Shown here: positions 38,801 through 50,006 of the stretch, one piece after another
Layout of the letters: the number at the start of each line of letters is the position of its first letter
Position numbering within the stretch: position 1 is the stretch's first letter
NCBI RefSeq assembly: GCF_905147045.1
Contig: NC_065894.1
Coordinates: 6,547,501-6,611,500, forward strand
Direction: 5' to 3'
DNA from: Nymphalis io
Lineage: Eukaryota > Arthropoda > Insecta > Lepidoptera > Nymphalidae
Length of the DNA stretch: 64,000 nt
Position numbers and translations under genes: made by a program
Notes under the pieces: generated by a model
The model's database searches: none
The model's input: only the letters and a program-made list of their open reading frames with translations
Told to the model about the DNA's origin: nothing

Positions 38801-40456
38801 AATCGACAGTGATTACAAATTTCCCTGGAGTTCGTTCGCGACGCAATGTCCGATGGAAAGCGCTTAACCAATGTTCCGCTCTGATAACTCTCTAATTACA
38901 ACTTCGCTACTATTTTCCATCGTCACTTGCTATTGCTGATTTAACCCTTGCTCTTTTCACTTAACATTTCATCCGCAACTAAGTTCATCTACCACACGCT
39001 AATTATCCTGCTACACTTTCATTGAATTAATTTCAATTGAATATTCTTATATATATTTAAGTTAGTCTTTTAATTGTATATTCATACCGAGAAAGTTTGT
39101 AGTCCGACTTAAAAACTATTCGTTGAATTGTTTACTTACCAATTATTACAAACCGAACATATATCTAACGAGTCAGTGACTTAAGAGTAATAGAAGGATA
39201 ATAGTTATATCCATGCAATTTATGTATTCACTGCGTATTAAGTGCATAAGCTTCAACTTGTTTAGCTAAGAATGATAAAAGGGATTCAAACAAAACCGTC
39301 GAGAACAACATCCGCGGCATCAGCTTAACAAATGTCGTGGTATAATTTGTCGTTGTATTCAAAAACACAAGTGTTTGCGTGTTTACGATCTTCGGTCGAG
39401 GTACAGGCGTATAGAATATACAATGATATGTCATTCACATCGATTGAGGCCGCCGCATACAAGATGTGATCTATCATACATAATGTATAGAAGCTATGTT
39501 CCGCGTCGCGCGCTTTGCTGACCTTCGCATCGCTCTCAGTTAACCAACAAATTGTTAAAATTATTTAATTATTATTAAGCAATAAATACTTTATTAATAT
39601 GTACTACTTGAATCATTTTTTTTTATAAACAGGTTAATATCTACCATCTGCTTTGTTTTTAATGTTCCTGTTTGAAAAATATACATTGTTTAATGTGTAT
39701 TTTGTGTGTGTATTTAACTGGCAATACATATTGTTATTTGTTGCATAACTAAAGCCTACAACAGGTTGTCAAGTGAGCTATAGATCACAGATCGATCATT
39801 GTGAAGAGTACTGTTACTTAACACGACACACGACCATTGCCCCTCGGCCGAGAGCTGGCGCGGCGACAATTATTCCTCATTGCGCTGACGCCACGAGGCG
39901 ACGCCTGCTGAACAATAGTGTACAATCACTGCGATTGTGCCGGCCGAGCGCTAGTGTCAACTACCTCTTACTTGAACACCACTATTGTTATGGTGATGTC
40001 TTGAAGCCAAGTTAGCCACCTCACAAAACAAAAGATATTTAAATCATTAGCATTTTTAAACAACCATTGGAATTGGGAAACCAAACGCATAAAGGGCTGG
40101 TATATTTATCAAATTAAATTATTCTCGTGGGGAAACAGCCCAGCTATTTAGTTAAAGCTATTAAAAATTCGTTTCACTTTAAGAGTGCCAGTTAAGGTTC
40201 AGTTAATTGGAAATATTAAACATTTAACGTTATAGCTAAGGGCTGCTCAAGCAGGTAGGCGAAGGCAAATCAATGTGCAGGGTCCTTTTTTTGTTGCCTG
40301 TAGCAGGTATCCGACCGTTCAAGCAAGATTGTGGTCCATTTTAGGGTAAAAAAATATCGTAATAAAAGTATTTTTCTTTTTCGTCGTATAAAACCTTTTT
40401 TAAACTAACACTTTTTATTCTATTTTGAGAAAAAATAAATATTTATTATATTTAGG

Positions 40457-40494
40457 AATAACGTAAGCAAGATTAATATCTTGCTTAAGTTATT
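40457..40494. repeat. Inverted repeat near the exon 3 acceptor, 17-bp arms
   Basis: AATAACGTAAGCAAGAT (40457-40473), loop TAAT, then ATCTTGCTTAAGTTATT (40478-40494), with one mismatch. It ends 50 nt before the AG at 40543-40544, just upstream of the likely branch-point zone, so an RNA stem here could affect recognition of the last acceptor. That effect is inference. Confidence 0.8.
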
Positions 40495-40544
40495 ATATAT
40501 TAATTATATACAAAATATTAATTGATTTCTTTTATCTATTTCAG

Positions 40545-41258
40545 AACCAAACTCGCCCAGTGCAGACGATGAACGCTACACTAAGCAGCGCGCTCGGTCC
40601 CGTTGGCACCAACAACGCTTCTACCGTCGGTTGGGAACAGCATCCTGTCCTTGCACGAGCTACGTCCGTTCCAGCACAACGCGCTCTTGCTGGTTTGTTA
40701 AACAGTCTTGGTCATCGACGCCTTGAACGTACTACAAGTGACCCAGCTCCCCCGCCACCTGCTACTAGCAGATACAAGACGGAACTTTGTCGACCATTTG
40801 AAGAAGCAGGTGTTTGCAAATATGGTGATAAATGCCAGTTCGCTCATGGAGTGCGTGAACTTCGTAACCTTCAGCGACACCCTAAATACAAGACGGAGCT
40901 TTGCCGTACGTTCCACTCTGTAGGATTTTGTCCATACGGACCTCGGTGCCACTTCGTCCACAATGCTGAAGAAGCGAGACGCCGTGAGCCAACATCTCCT
41001 GGTGGATCTCTTGCATCATTGTCCTCCGGAGGCTCGCTCGCGTCATACATGAGCGATGGTTCCCGCTCTCCTAGATCGCCGCACTCGCCGCTAACTCCAC
41101 AGTCTCCATTGGCACCGCACTCGCCGCCAGCAATGTCGCCGCCCGCACACGCCACGTCCTTTGCTTTTCGTCGTGCGCACTCTCCTGATCCAGAAGAGGA
41201 ACGGCTGCCTGTGTTCAACCGCCTCTCTTCCGCTTTTGGCGATATCGTGATTGCTTAA
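40545..41258 (+). CDS. Tis11: TIS11/ZFP36 (tristetraprolin) family protein, coding exon 3 with both zinc fingers
   Basis: Encodes residues 35-271 and the stop. Two CX8CX5CX3H fingers follow the family's R/K-YKTEL leads: finger 1 ligands are C116, C125, C131 and H135 (lead RYKTELC), finger 2 C154, C163, C169 and H173 (lead KYKTELC). They bind UAUUUAU elements in mRNA 3' UTRs. Residues 208-250 are rich in SP repeats. RLPVFNRLSS (254-263) matches the C-terminal CNOT1-interacting motif that recruits the CCR4-NOT deadenylase. RATSVP (S75) and RTTS (S99) look like basophilic-kinase/14-3-3 sites. The acceptor is TATTTCAG|AAC, phase 0. At 271 residues the protein is short for the family but holds every core element. 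An ATG at 40569 could start a shorter form. In the cell it acts in the cytoplasm, promoting deadenylation and decay of AU-rich mRNAs. Confidence 0.97.
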   Translation, partial: NQTRPVQTMNATLSSALGPVGTNNASTVGWEQHPVLARATSVPAQRALAGLLNSLGHRRLERTTSDPAPPPPATSRYKTELCRPFEEAGVCKYGDKCQFAHGVRELRNLQRHPKYKTELCRTFHSVGFCPYGPRCHFVHNAEEARRREPTSPGGSLASLSSGGSLASYMSDGSRSPRSPHSPLTPQSPLAPHSPPAMSPPAHATSFAFRRAHSPDPEEERLPVFNRLSSAFGDIVIA

Positions 41259-41566
41259 ATTTGAGCGGTTACCTAGTCCTAAGTTAACAAACCGAGCGTA
41301 GCGTATAAGGATCGTCCGTCAACTTAGTGCCTATTCGACGTCTTCCAGACCGCGCCCGAGCGCCGTCCCGCTCGTCGCGCTTCGCGTCCACACCCGCTCA
41401 ACGAATGATCTCCAGTTTATCGACGCTCTTACTACTTCGCCCTGTAATATTGTAAAGCTAATGAAGTGTTCACTGGCGTCTCGAAAGTTTGCGGTGTGAA
41501 TATATTAGATATACATCATTTTTAATTATCGGCACGCACTTGTAAATGGCACCTTATATTATTAGA

Positions 41567-41574
41567 TATTTATT
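41567..41574 (+). promoter_or_regulatory. AU-rich element, UAUUUAUU
   Basis: TATTTATT contains the UAUUUAU core recognised by the tandem CCCH fingers of this protein family. First of three such sites in the 3' UTR. Confidence 0.6.
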
Positions 41575-41651
41575 ATGTAGCTCGCGGAAGTCTTCCCGAT
41601 GCGATTCTCCGCCGAGCGGTGGTCTTTGTAAAGTTAGCTTATAGTAACATT

Positions 41652-41660
41652 TTATTTATT
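41652..41660 (+). promoter_or_regulatory. AU-rich nonamer UUAUUUAUU
   Basis: TTATTTATT is the optimal nonamer for tristetraprolin-type proteins. It lies about 400 nt after the stop codon in the gene that encodes such a protein, which suggests feedback on its own mRNA. Confidence 0.7.
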
Positions 41661-41741
41661 TCGTACTGCCTATCCGCGCTCGGTACCGTACCGCGAGAAG
41701 GCGCTCGTGATCTATGTTTAAGGATATAAGATAATAATTTA

Positions 41742-41750
41742 TTATTTATT
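41742..41750 (+). promoter_or_regulatory. AU-rich nonamer UUAUUUAUU
   Basis: A second perfect TTATTTATT, 90 nt after the first. Clustered sites increase decay in this family. Confidence 0.7.
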
Positions 41751-42483
41751 TCGAGTCTCTTTAACTTTAATTATTATTATTTTGTAGCTAGCAGTTGCGA
41801 TGCCACACCGCATACGGACGAGGTACGCGTCGACGGGACGTGGCTCGTTATATAGACCTCAGCTCGACTGATTCGGCAGTTAACACTTCGTCCTAACGAT
41901 TGTCTTAGACTAAACAGAATCAGTCGACGCCGAATGGAATTCGAGAGAAAGATGGGCTTAAATCATGCAATTCAATTTTATTACTTTTGAAATTCGATCA
42001 ATTATACCCTATGGCATGCTATCTTGACAATCTTGAGCTAAGCAACACCGTTAATCATATCAATAATCTGCAGCTCATTTGGGAAGTATCGGAACGTTCC
42101 TGCGGCGCGCCGCCTCAAGCGGCTCGCCTGCGAGAATTTTTCCTTTTTGCGCCGAGCGAGCGAGCAGCGAGCCTAAACCTGTTTGAGACTTTTGGTGATT
42201 GTTTTTTTCGTCCTCGCAACCGCACTCGACTCCCTCTCGCTCCAGCGCTCAAAGACATCGCGCTCGAACGCATGCAAAAAATGACAGGTATCCAAGTTTA
42301 AGCCCGTCGATCTCCCGAGAATCCATATACCAATATACCTGTATTGTATAAAGATATAGTGACGACAATAGTATATAAAGCATGTTGATAGAGGTGGATG
42401 CGTTGCGGAGCGGCTCTCTCCCCTCGCGCTTCCACGCCGCGCCCGCGCACCCCCTCCGATAAGTGCCTTTTACTTTATAACAA

Positions 42484-42489
42484 AATAAA
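42484..42489 (+). terminator. Candidate poly(A) signal AATAAA
   Basis: AATAAA is followed within about 60 nt by a T-rich stretch (TTTTTATTTATTG...CCTTTTG). It coincides with the fall from GC-richer to A/T-rich sequence, so it is the preferred 3' end of the TIS11 transcript. Confidence 0.45.
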
Positions 42490-42824
42490 TCGATTATAAT
42501 ATTTAATTTTTAGTTGATCGAGATAGATTGATTTTTATTTATTGTCTCCTTTTGAATGTAATATTCAAATAGGCACGGTTATTACTTTTGTACTTTGACA
42601 GAACTAAGTGATTAGTTTCGATGTAGAATAGTTTTTTCTTTGAATTTAAAGTGTGATATTTTATAATATTTATATAACAAAGTTTAATGTTTTAATTAAG
42701 GGACCAATTAAGTGATTAGGAGAAATTCTGAAAGAAGATACGCTTTCGAATACCAAGAAATTGTATCCTCGTGCCTCGAGTTCATATTTTTATACATGTT
42801 AGATCTACGTTTTTGTACTGCATT

Positions 42825-42830
42825 AATAAA
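42825..42830 (+). terminator. Alternative distal poly(A) signal AATAAA
   Basis: AATAAA is followed by a G/T-rich region (GGTTGGTAGTGTTATTGTGT) typical of a downstream element. Use of this site would extend the 3' UTR by about 340 nt and add a further TTATTTATT at 42535-42543. Confidence 0.35.
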
Positions 42831-43944
42831 AACACCTTTGATCCGTTGCTTTTCTTTAATTTGTCAATTAGTACCGAGGTTGGTAGTGTTATTGTGTTGT
42901 TATTGTCAAGTATTTAGTTTCAGTTTTTCTCAATCTCATGGCGAGTTGCATGGAATCAACGTGCAAACAGAATGATAATAATTTTGTACCTAATGTTAAG
43001 GATTAGATTTAGGCGTTTTTCATAAAGTTTCGCGAATATTATTTATTATCAGTTCATTACGAATTATAAACCATTAAAGCTGATTTATTTAATTTCTTTT
43101 GTATTTAAACAATCATTTAAATACTACGATTACTTGTAACTTAATGTTTAGTAATATATCATCAGTCATTTAATATAACAGGCATTAGTTTAGATACTCT
43201 AGTACCTATGTCAGTTGTAATTAAGTATTTAATTTTTTTTTTTAATTTAATCCAATTGTAAGTTAATCTTCCAAAAAATTGACTACATTATTTCTGTTAC
43301 GGACAAAAAAATAAGGCTAAAGCTTGTCTATGACATTTTCTTGTAAGTTTTCCTTATTTCCAACTGCATTTTTATTGAATTATAGTCAAAATATGTTAAT
43401 TTTTTTTTTATTTTTGTTTACCCTACCCTTTTACATCAATCCTTTTTAATGCTTCTTTCGATTCAATTTATGATTATTCTTTAACTTTATTTTGTTATAT
43501 TTTATTTGTAGTTTTATTTAAATATTATTTATAAATTTAAAAAGTATCAACTTAAAACAATTTGCATTATATTTAAACAAAATATCTTTTCTGTTTGCTT
43601 AAATATATTTTGAAGAAATGAATATTCGCTATAATAATATAATAAGTAAAATGCGCTAATGCACTGAAATCTATAAACTAACCTGGAACCTCTCGTGACT
43701 TATTCCACAACAAAATATTTCATAAGAACGCAACTTATGTAATCTGCACGAGAAATAAACAAATGTCGGTGTGATGCAGTTTTGCTGTCGTAAGTATTAG
43801 AAAGGTTTTTTAAAATAACTTGGCAAGTAAATATTTATTACCTAACCAGCAAAATGTTAACTGTTAATGATTAATGCTTGTGTTTGTTAATAATAGCTCA
43901 GCGAATGGCAGATGTTACATTGCTGGTCATATATATATATATAT

Positions 43945-44403
43945 AGTAATAAAAATATAACAAATTAAGAGTCGTAAAAACTAGACAAAATTAGTAGGTA
44001 TGGATCAAAAATCATCATTTTGTAAAATCAATTTAATTTTAGTAGTTATGTACAAAAATTTCTACCGTTTGATTTATTCAATTCTACAATAAGTTAGAGA
44101 ACAATTTCTTTTATTTATCAACAGAAGTACTAGGTATTGAAATTAACATTGAAAAGATATATATATATAAATACAAGGGACGTGTAAGCGATCAGTAATA
44201 AAAATATAACAAATTAAGAGTCGTAAAAACTAGACAAAATTAGTAGGTATGGATCAAAAATCATCATTTTGTAAAATCAATTTAATTTTAGTAGTTATGT
44301 ACAAAAATTTCTACCGTTTGATTTATTCAATTCTACAATAAGTTAGAGAACAATTTCTTTTATTTATCAACAGAAGTACTAGGTATTGAAATTAACATTG
44401 AAA

Positions 44404-44456
<53 letters not shown>

Positions 44457-44476
44457 CAAGGGACGTGTAAGCGATC
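43945..44476. repeat. Perfect tandem duplication, 249-bp and 283-bp units
   Basis: Unit 1 (43945-44193) and unit 2 (44194-44476) both begin AGTAATAAAAATATAACAAA and end GGGACGTGTAAGCGATC. By direct comparison they are identical except that the (AT)n run near the end grows from 13 nt (44157-44169) to 47 nt (44406-44452), which accounts exactly for the 34-nt length difference. The identity implies a very recent duplication or an assembly artefact. No open frame spans the unit. Confidence 0.95.
44406..44452. repeat. (AT)n microsatellite
   Basis: About 23 AT units in the second copy of the tandem duplication; the first copy has only about 6. Likely length-variable. Confidence 0.97.
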
Positions 44477-44792
44477 TTATAGTTTGGAATGCTGTTCTAA
44501 ACTTCTTATCTACTGATTCATACTAATTACAACACAGCAAGCTTACTATAAAGAAACAAGCCAAATAGGGGTGAGCAGTGTGTGTGTGTGTAACATACGA
44601 GATGGAAGAATAAAAATAGTTATATTCAATTTTAAAAGATTTTCTAGGAAATACAAAAACGTTATGATTAATTGAAAATTTATTTAAATAAGGAATATCG
44701 GGTAAAGTTTTTAATTAGTTAATTACAGGAACAAAGCCATTTATTTGAAGACAAGATCTTGACTTTGAGGAAACGTCAGGGTAACTTTAAAA

Positions 44793-44796
<4 letters not shown>

Positions 44797-44846
<50 letters not shown>
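44797..44846. repeat. (AT)n microsatellite
   Basis: About 25 AT units in AT-rich intergenic DNA, 350 bp after the previous array, directly followed by GTGT. Confidence 0.97.
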
Positions 44847-44850
<4 letters not shown>

Positions 44851-44863
44851 AAACTCATTAATT

Positions 44864-44904
44864 ACCTAGGTACTTATATATCTAATATATATGAGTACCT
44901 AGGT
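44864..44904. repeat. Inverted repeat, 18-bp arms, one mismatch, 5-nt loop
   Basis: ACCTAGGTACTTATATAT (44864-44881) and ATATATGAGTACCTAGGT (44887-44904). Each arm carries the palindrome ACCTAGGT. It lies 17 bp after the (AT)n array. Confidence 0.8.
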
Positions 44905-47900
44905 ATTTAACGAATACTTTATTTGAAGTGTTTTGAAGCCGATTACTATATAATAAACATGTAGGTAACTACGTAAAAAAATTTATATTGAATAAAAATT
45001 GCAACAGCAGATTTCTACGTTCAATATAATATGAACATTAATAAAGCTTTTTAAAAGTAATCACCGTTCGAGAAAACTGAATAAATATATTTTGTAATGG
45101 CACATAATTTAATCAGTTATAAAATGCTCCAGTTATAATTAAATGCTTATTAAATCGACTTTATGTGATATCGAATTTCAATTCCTGGAGCTGCGTCGGA
45201 CACTCTAGTAACCCAACACTGAGATAAGGCGGCCTTGACAAAACGACTCGACAGTTTAAAAATGACTATTGAAAATAACGTCAATACAAATGGAAATACA
45301 CTGTTATGTCCATAGTGTTTAAGTTCTAAATGCCGTCAATGCGTATAACGCTATCGGTGCAACTTTATACAAATAAATATAAAGCGGATGTTATAATATG
45401 GGACTTACTTTGAACTAAATATTAAATATCATAATTATATTCAAAAAGTTTTGAAATTTGTTACAGTTTCATTAAAAAAGCTGATAGTTAATATGCTTGA
45501 TACCAAACTAATTAAGAGGAGTTAAAGTTACATGTTTATTTTTATTACGCATAACTTGTAGATTATTTTTAAATATTAAGGAAAACGAAAAGAATACATA
45601 TTGATTATAGCGTGGAATACGACGTATTTTTATTTATTAGTTAATATAAATTTTATTAATATTTAATTTATGTATATCGGTCGGTTATCGAATTATTATT
45701 GCTTAAAATATAACGACCCCGGTTTGAAACACGTAGAGACTACAACGCAATCAGTTGTCACGGGTCATAACTTTTTCTCCTGCTATTTACTTATTGATTC
45801 CATATTCAAATTAAAAAAAAAATAGGAATTCGTGTAATATTAACGTTCTTTGGCGCTCCTCAAATTCAGACCTGTATACGATTGTGGAAATATTAGTATA
45901 TAGTAGTAGCATAATTAATGATAGTAAAGTTGTAACTAGTAATAATTTTTTAATCATGCAAAAAGTAAGCTAAAATTATTAAACCTGTATTCTTATTTTT
46001 TTCCTAGTACTTAGGCAAAGTCTGATAAAATTAAGTTTTGTTCTATAACGCGAATGAATATACATTATTTGTGTAAGTGCTGTAAGTTTACGAAGTTTCA
46101 AAACAAGTGTAACAAGTAAAATCGAGAGCAACAGCTGCTGTGACATATAAATAAACAGACGGAGAATCAATTCTTAAGACAAATGGCCTTAATTGAATTT
46201 TCATTATTCGAACATATATAATTTATATTTTTATTAAAAGAAATATTTAATAGAATTTTAATAGAAATATAAATGAAATCCGTTTTATTTGGTATTTTCT
46301 AAGATTATTTTGATATGCAGGTAAATAATAAGCCCTTTGCGATGGACGTCTTAATCGGTACTCATACTCGTATTTATCACATATCAAGACTAAGAAAGTA
46401 AATACGAGGCGCAGTGTTAGTACAGTGATAATAATAATTGCTGCTGGTGGGTGATAACGGACCCATTATCTAATATTTGTACATTTAAAAGCGATTAGAT
46501 AACAAGTAAGATGTAAATCGTCAAGTTACCAAACGAGTTACATCGTCACCAAAAGTATACTTTATAGAGAGGGCTGTTGAAACGAAAATATACATACAAG
46601 TTTATGTCAATAATATTGTAATCATGTCTTTATTACAAATAAGTAATACAAATGTATTGAATTGAAAATGTTTTTTTTCTTATTTTTACATTTGAGGGCG
46701 ATATAAATCTTATCGCATTAATGTTCCTGTTATTTGTCAAATGCGTTTGACATACGAAATTTATATTTTGTTTTTTGCTTATTGACGGTTTAAGCCGTGG
46801 ATAGCTCTAAGACAATGAATTGAAAAGTAAAATAGGTAGAAATATATTAAATTTACAGTATTTAAGGTTAAATAATGTTTATTTGACATTAATAAACTAT
46901 ACCTATAGCGATATTTGTATATTTTTAAACGCTATTATTTTAATAGTACTCGTATATTAAAAGTAAAGTAGAAAAGCTCTATACAATCAGTTGGTAAGTC
47001 GGTTGTGTGGTTACGACAGTTTCACTATATTTAAAATATATTATATATCTACAAGTTAACTGCTGTTTGTGATTTTATTAATTATCGCAATCTTAAACAA
47101 TATAACATAAGATTTGTGGAGATTACAAGAGCGTATATAAATTCCGTACGAATATGAAATTATATTTATTTAAATCAGTATTTGTGCCGTACAAATTATT
47201 AACGTATTATACAGTTAAATTGTTGAGTACGTTGATAAAATTTGTGACGAGTAATAGTACATAGGTACTAATACTATTTACTATATTATGATTGTCATTT
47301 ATTACACGAGATAAAATTATTTTAATTGAGTCATTCACGGTACCAATAAAATAACTAATAACAGTCCAGTCATTATGTAGATATTTACATAAGTTCAATA
47401 TTAATCAGGAAACTAAATTAACTATATTTACTTTCTGTAGTAAAAACCCTGAACTTTTTTATCTTTACTGAGTCGAATATGAAGCTTAGGACTCTTATGG
47501 TTTCAGCATCGTTTATAACCTTACGACTTGTACGAAAATAGTTTAGTTTTGATTGCTTATATACTGGTCACTTCTTTAGTCCTTTGATATCAAGATTTAA
47601 TTGCAAATGAACTGCTTGTTTACTCATCTGTAATATTTTTTGTTACTTTTTTTCAAACTGGTATAAATAAATAATTTCGATATTACATTTTTTGTCCTCA
47701 TTGCCATTTATTAGTTCTACGAATAATGACAATTTATTTGTTAAAAACAGCTTTAATAGTAAATACCTAACAAGACATTACATATTTAATTAATAAATTT
47801 TCCACCTGTTAGTAACACAAAAAATAATTAAAGTATAATATATTATGACCATATATTAATTAAACTCAAATATTTTAGTATGAGAATTTGAAACTTTCAT

Positions 47901-48454
47901 TTTTTAAATAATCCATTATTTAGTAGATCCTTCATGTTGATCACACAATAGTCGCAAAAATCTTAGCAAAATAAATGACTATTTATTTAAGCTTTACTCA
48001 TATTGTTGACACAACTAAATATTAAAAGTCACGTTTCCAAGGATAAATAAAAGTAGAAAAAGGAAGTAACAAAGTTTGCATTTCGCTTACCAGTGAAACC
48101 GGTCGTTCCGTATTTATTTATGGGATTATTTGAAATTCGAAGGGCACGAGATTCCTCATTACAATCGTATGTTCGTAAATACGTTCGTCACTTAATATCT
48201 TTATAAATAAAACTCAAAAATAAAATTTCAATTGCAAATGTTTTAGATAATTAACGGTTTTTCTAAATAAAAATGTAAGGATATTGTCTGCTTTTTAAAT
48301 AAAAAAAAATGTGTAGCCAACTGAATCGTAATAATCAAATAAATGACATATTTTTTAATAGTAGCCTTATACACTAAAAACATTTAATTTAAAGAAAAAA
48401 ATTTAGATTACATTTAGAATATATCCAAATGGTAACGCTGTTTCGCCTTTAATA

Positions 48455-48505
48455 TTATTTTGATGCTATTGAATAAAAACTTTTTTTTCAATAGCATCAA
48501 AATAA
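48455..48505. repeat. Perfect inverted repeat, 18-bp arms, with direct repeats around the right arm
   Basis: TTATTTTGATGCTATTGA (48455-48472) is matched exactly by TCAATAGCATCAAAATAA (48488-48505). The 15-nt spacer AATAAAAACTTTTTT-like sequence recurs just after the right arm (about 48508-48523), so the inverted copy is bracketed by direct repeats. This arrangement fits a template-switch insertion. Confidence 0.85.
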
Positions 48506-49920
48506 AAATAAAAACTTTTTTATATTTGCAGTAACTACACACAGACGCTACAGAAACGACATTAAATAATTCTTTGTGAAGTTGTTGGGTAAGTTCTAAT
48601 TCTTATAATTTGATTGATTTGATTTTGAAAATACAAATATAGCCATGTATAATGTAGCTTTAACAATTATTTAACTACCATAAACCGTAAAATATATAGA
48701 ATATAAATCCTATATAAATGCAAGAGTATCGAGTTTATCAGCTAGAGCAGTATCGCTAGCGAGTGACCCGCTACCGGGTGCCGACAATATAATTTTTACT
48801 GCGTGTACTGTCGCAAACGTAACGCATAAACAAGGCAAAAACACAGCACTTCCGTGGACTCATGTGACTCGTGTTTCGAATCGCCATAACGTCCTTAGGA
48901 CACGGAGAGGAATATGCGATAGCAAAACCCTTAAATGTACTTGTGTTAACTTATATATGGTTTCAAAGTAAAGTCTTACTTAATTTTATATTCTCTCGAA
49001 TATTGTAACCACATTTATAATCAAATGAGTAATTTGTATGTTTTTTAAGCTTGAAACACGTTTATTGGTTGTCGATGTACATTGACGCATTTGATTTTCA
49101 ATATGACCGCATTATGTGCTTATTGCACGATAATTTTTTGTGAATTTTTTCATAATAATATGTTTCACAATAATGGATTTTTAATAAAATGTAGTTTTCT
49201 CGAATATTTTTATTCGCGTTAAGGTAAGTAATCGAATAATGAGCATGTTTATGTACTGCGTTGTAGGTAAGTGTACTCGAGCAATACGGTTGGCAGCAAT
49301 CGAGACAAAGGATCGTAAAGATATGTAGCGTGTCGTAGGCTTTACGTAACACAGCACACACCTGTGATATACGCACACGTACTCACCGACGCAAATAGAA
49401 TATCCTTAAACTTTAATTCTATATTAATTAATTCAAATAAAAAATAAAACAAAATTAAATCCACATACAACACGTAACTCCACCTAATAAAATAGACATT
49501 TTAATATTAGTAATATAACGTTATCCAAGCTCTAAAACATATATTTTAATTGGTAGAGATAATACTTTATTCACCCAAAAAATGTGCTTAAATATGACTA
49601 CGATTCTCAAAAATTCCAATCCAGTCCAATATTATTATTGGGGTTATGAACGAATATATTTTGCATACATACAAATAAATATAACTATTAAGCACTTAAA
49701 AGGACACATAGGTTATCGCGAGGGATTGTTTAACATGTCATTTGTTTACGTAAATTTAAGCCGTAATGCAATTTTTTCGCTATAATTACAAACATTATAC
49801 CGACGATAAATCTTAACCGTATCTTTATGCTAATAGTCTAAAATTGCATTTACATATATTTACCCATTTTGGATACCAGTTACATATATCAATGTTTGTT
49901 TGTTCGGCCAGTTTATTCGT

Positions 49921-50006
49921 GAAGAATGTTCTGCACTAGCCGCCTTCGCCTTGCCGGCCCGTAAGATGCCTCTTCACGCCTCGTTTGAAGGAACCCGGGT
50001 TGTAAG
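49921..50006 (-). repeat. Retroposon fragment, family C
   Basis: Shares CTGCACTAG, CGCC-TTGCCGG and especially ATGCCTCTTCACGCCTCGTT plus TGAAGGAACCCGGGTTGTA with the longer copy at 59.4 kb. Both ends are missing, so this is an internal fragment. Confidence 0.6.

Larger units (their letters stand above)
33936..40544 (+). other. Intron 2 of the TIS11 gene (6.6 kb)
   Basis: It is bounded by TCT|GTAAGT and TATCTATTTCAG|AAC. It contains GC-richer patches at about 35.4-35.6, 36.15-36.24, 38.75-38.9 and 39.83-39.97 kb, two adjacent hairpins at 35769-35884, and a third hairpin ending 50 nt before the acceptor. No additional coding exon was recognised. Confidence 0.75.
41259..42489 (+). other. Presumed 3' UTR of the TIS11 gene
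   Basis: Sequence after the stop stays GC-richer than the intergenic background in several blocks (41340-41400, 41600-41700, 41810-41880, 42095-42250, 42400-42465) and then drops at the first AATAAA near 42484, which suggests a transcribed 3' UTR of about 1.2 kb. It contains AU-rich elements (entered separately). A frame of 96 codons from ATG 42011 to 42301 lies within it; its composition and isolation argue against a real protein. Confidence 0.55.

Noticed and set aside
40698..41218. Several open frames on both strands overlapping TIS11 exon 3
   Set aside because: They are shadows of the real frame; the sense frame alone has both CCCH fingers and the CNOT1-binding motif.
41987..42301. Open frame of about 104 codons in the 3' UTR
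   Set aside because: The first in-frame ATG is at 42011; there is no recognisable domain, and the length is easily explained by GC-rich blocks with few stops. It lies inside the inferred UTR.
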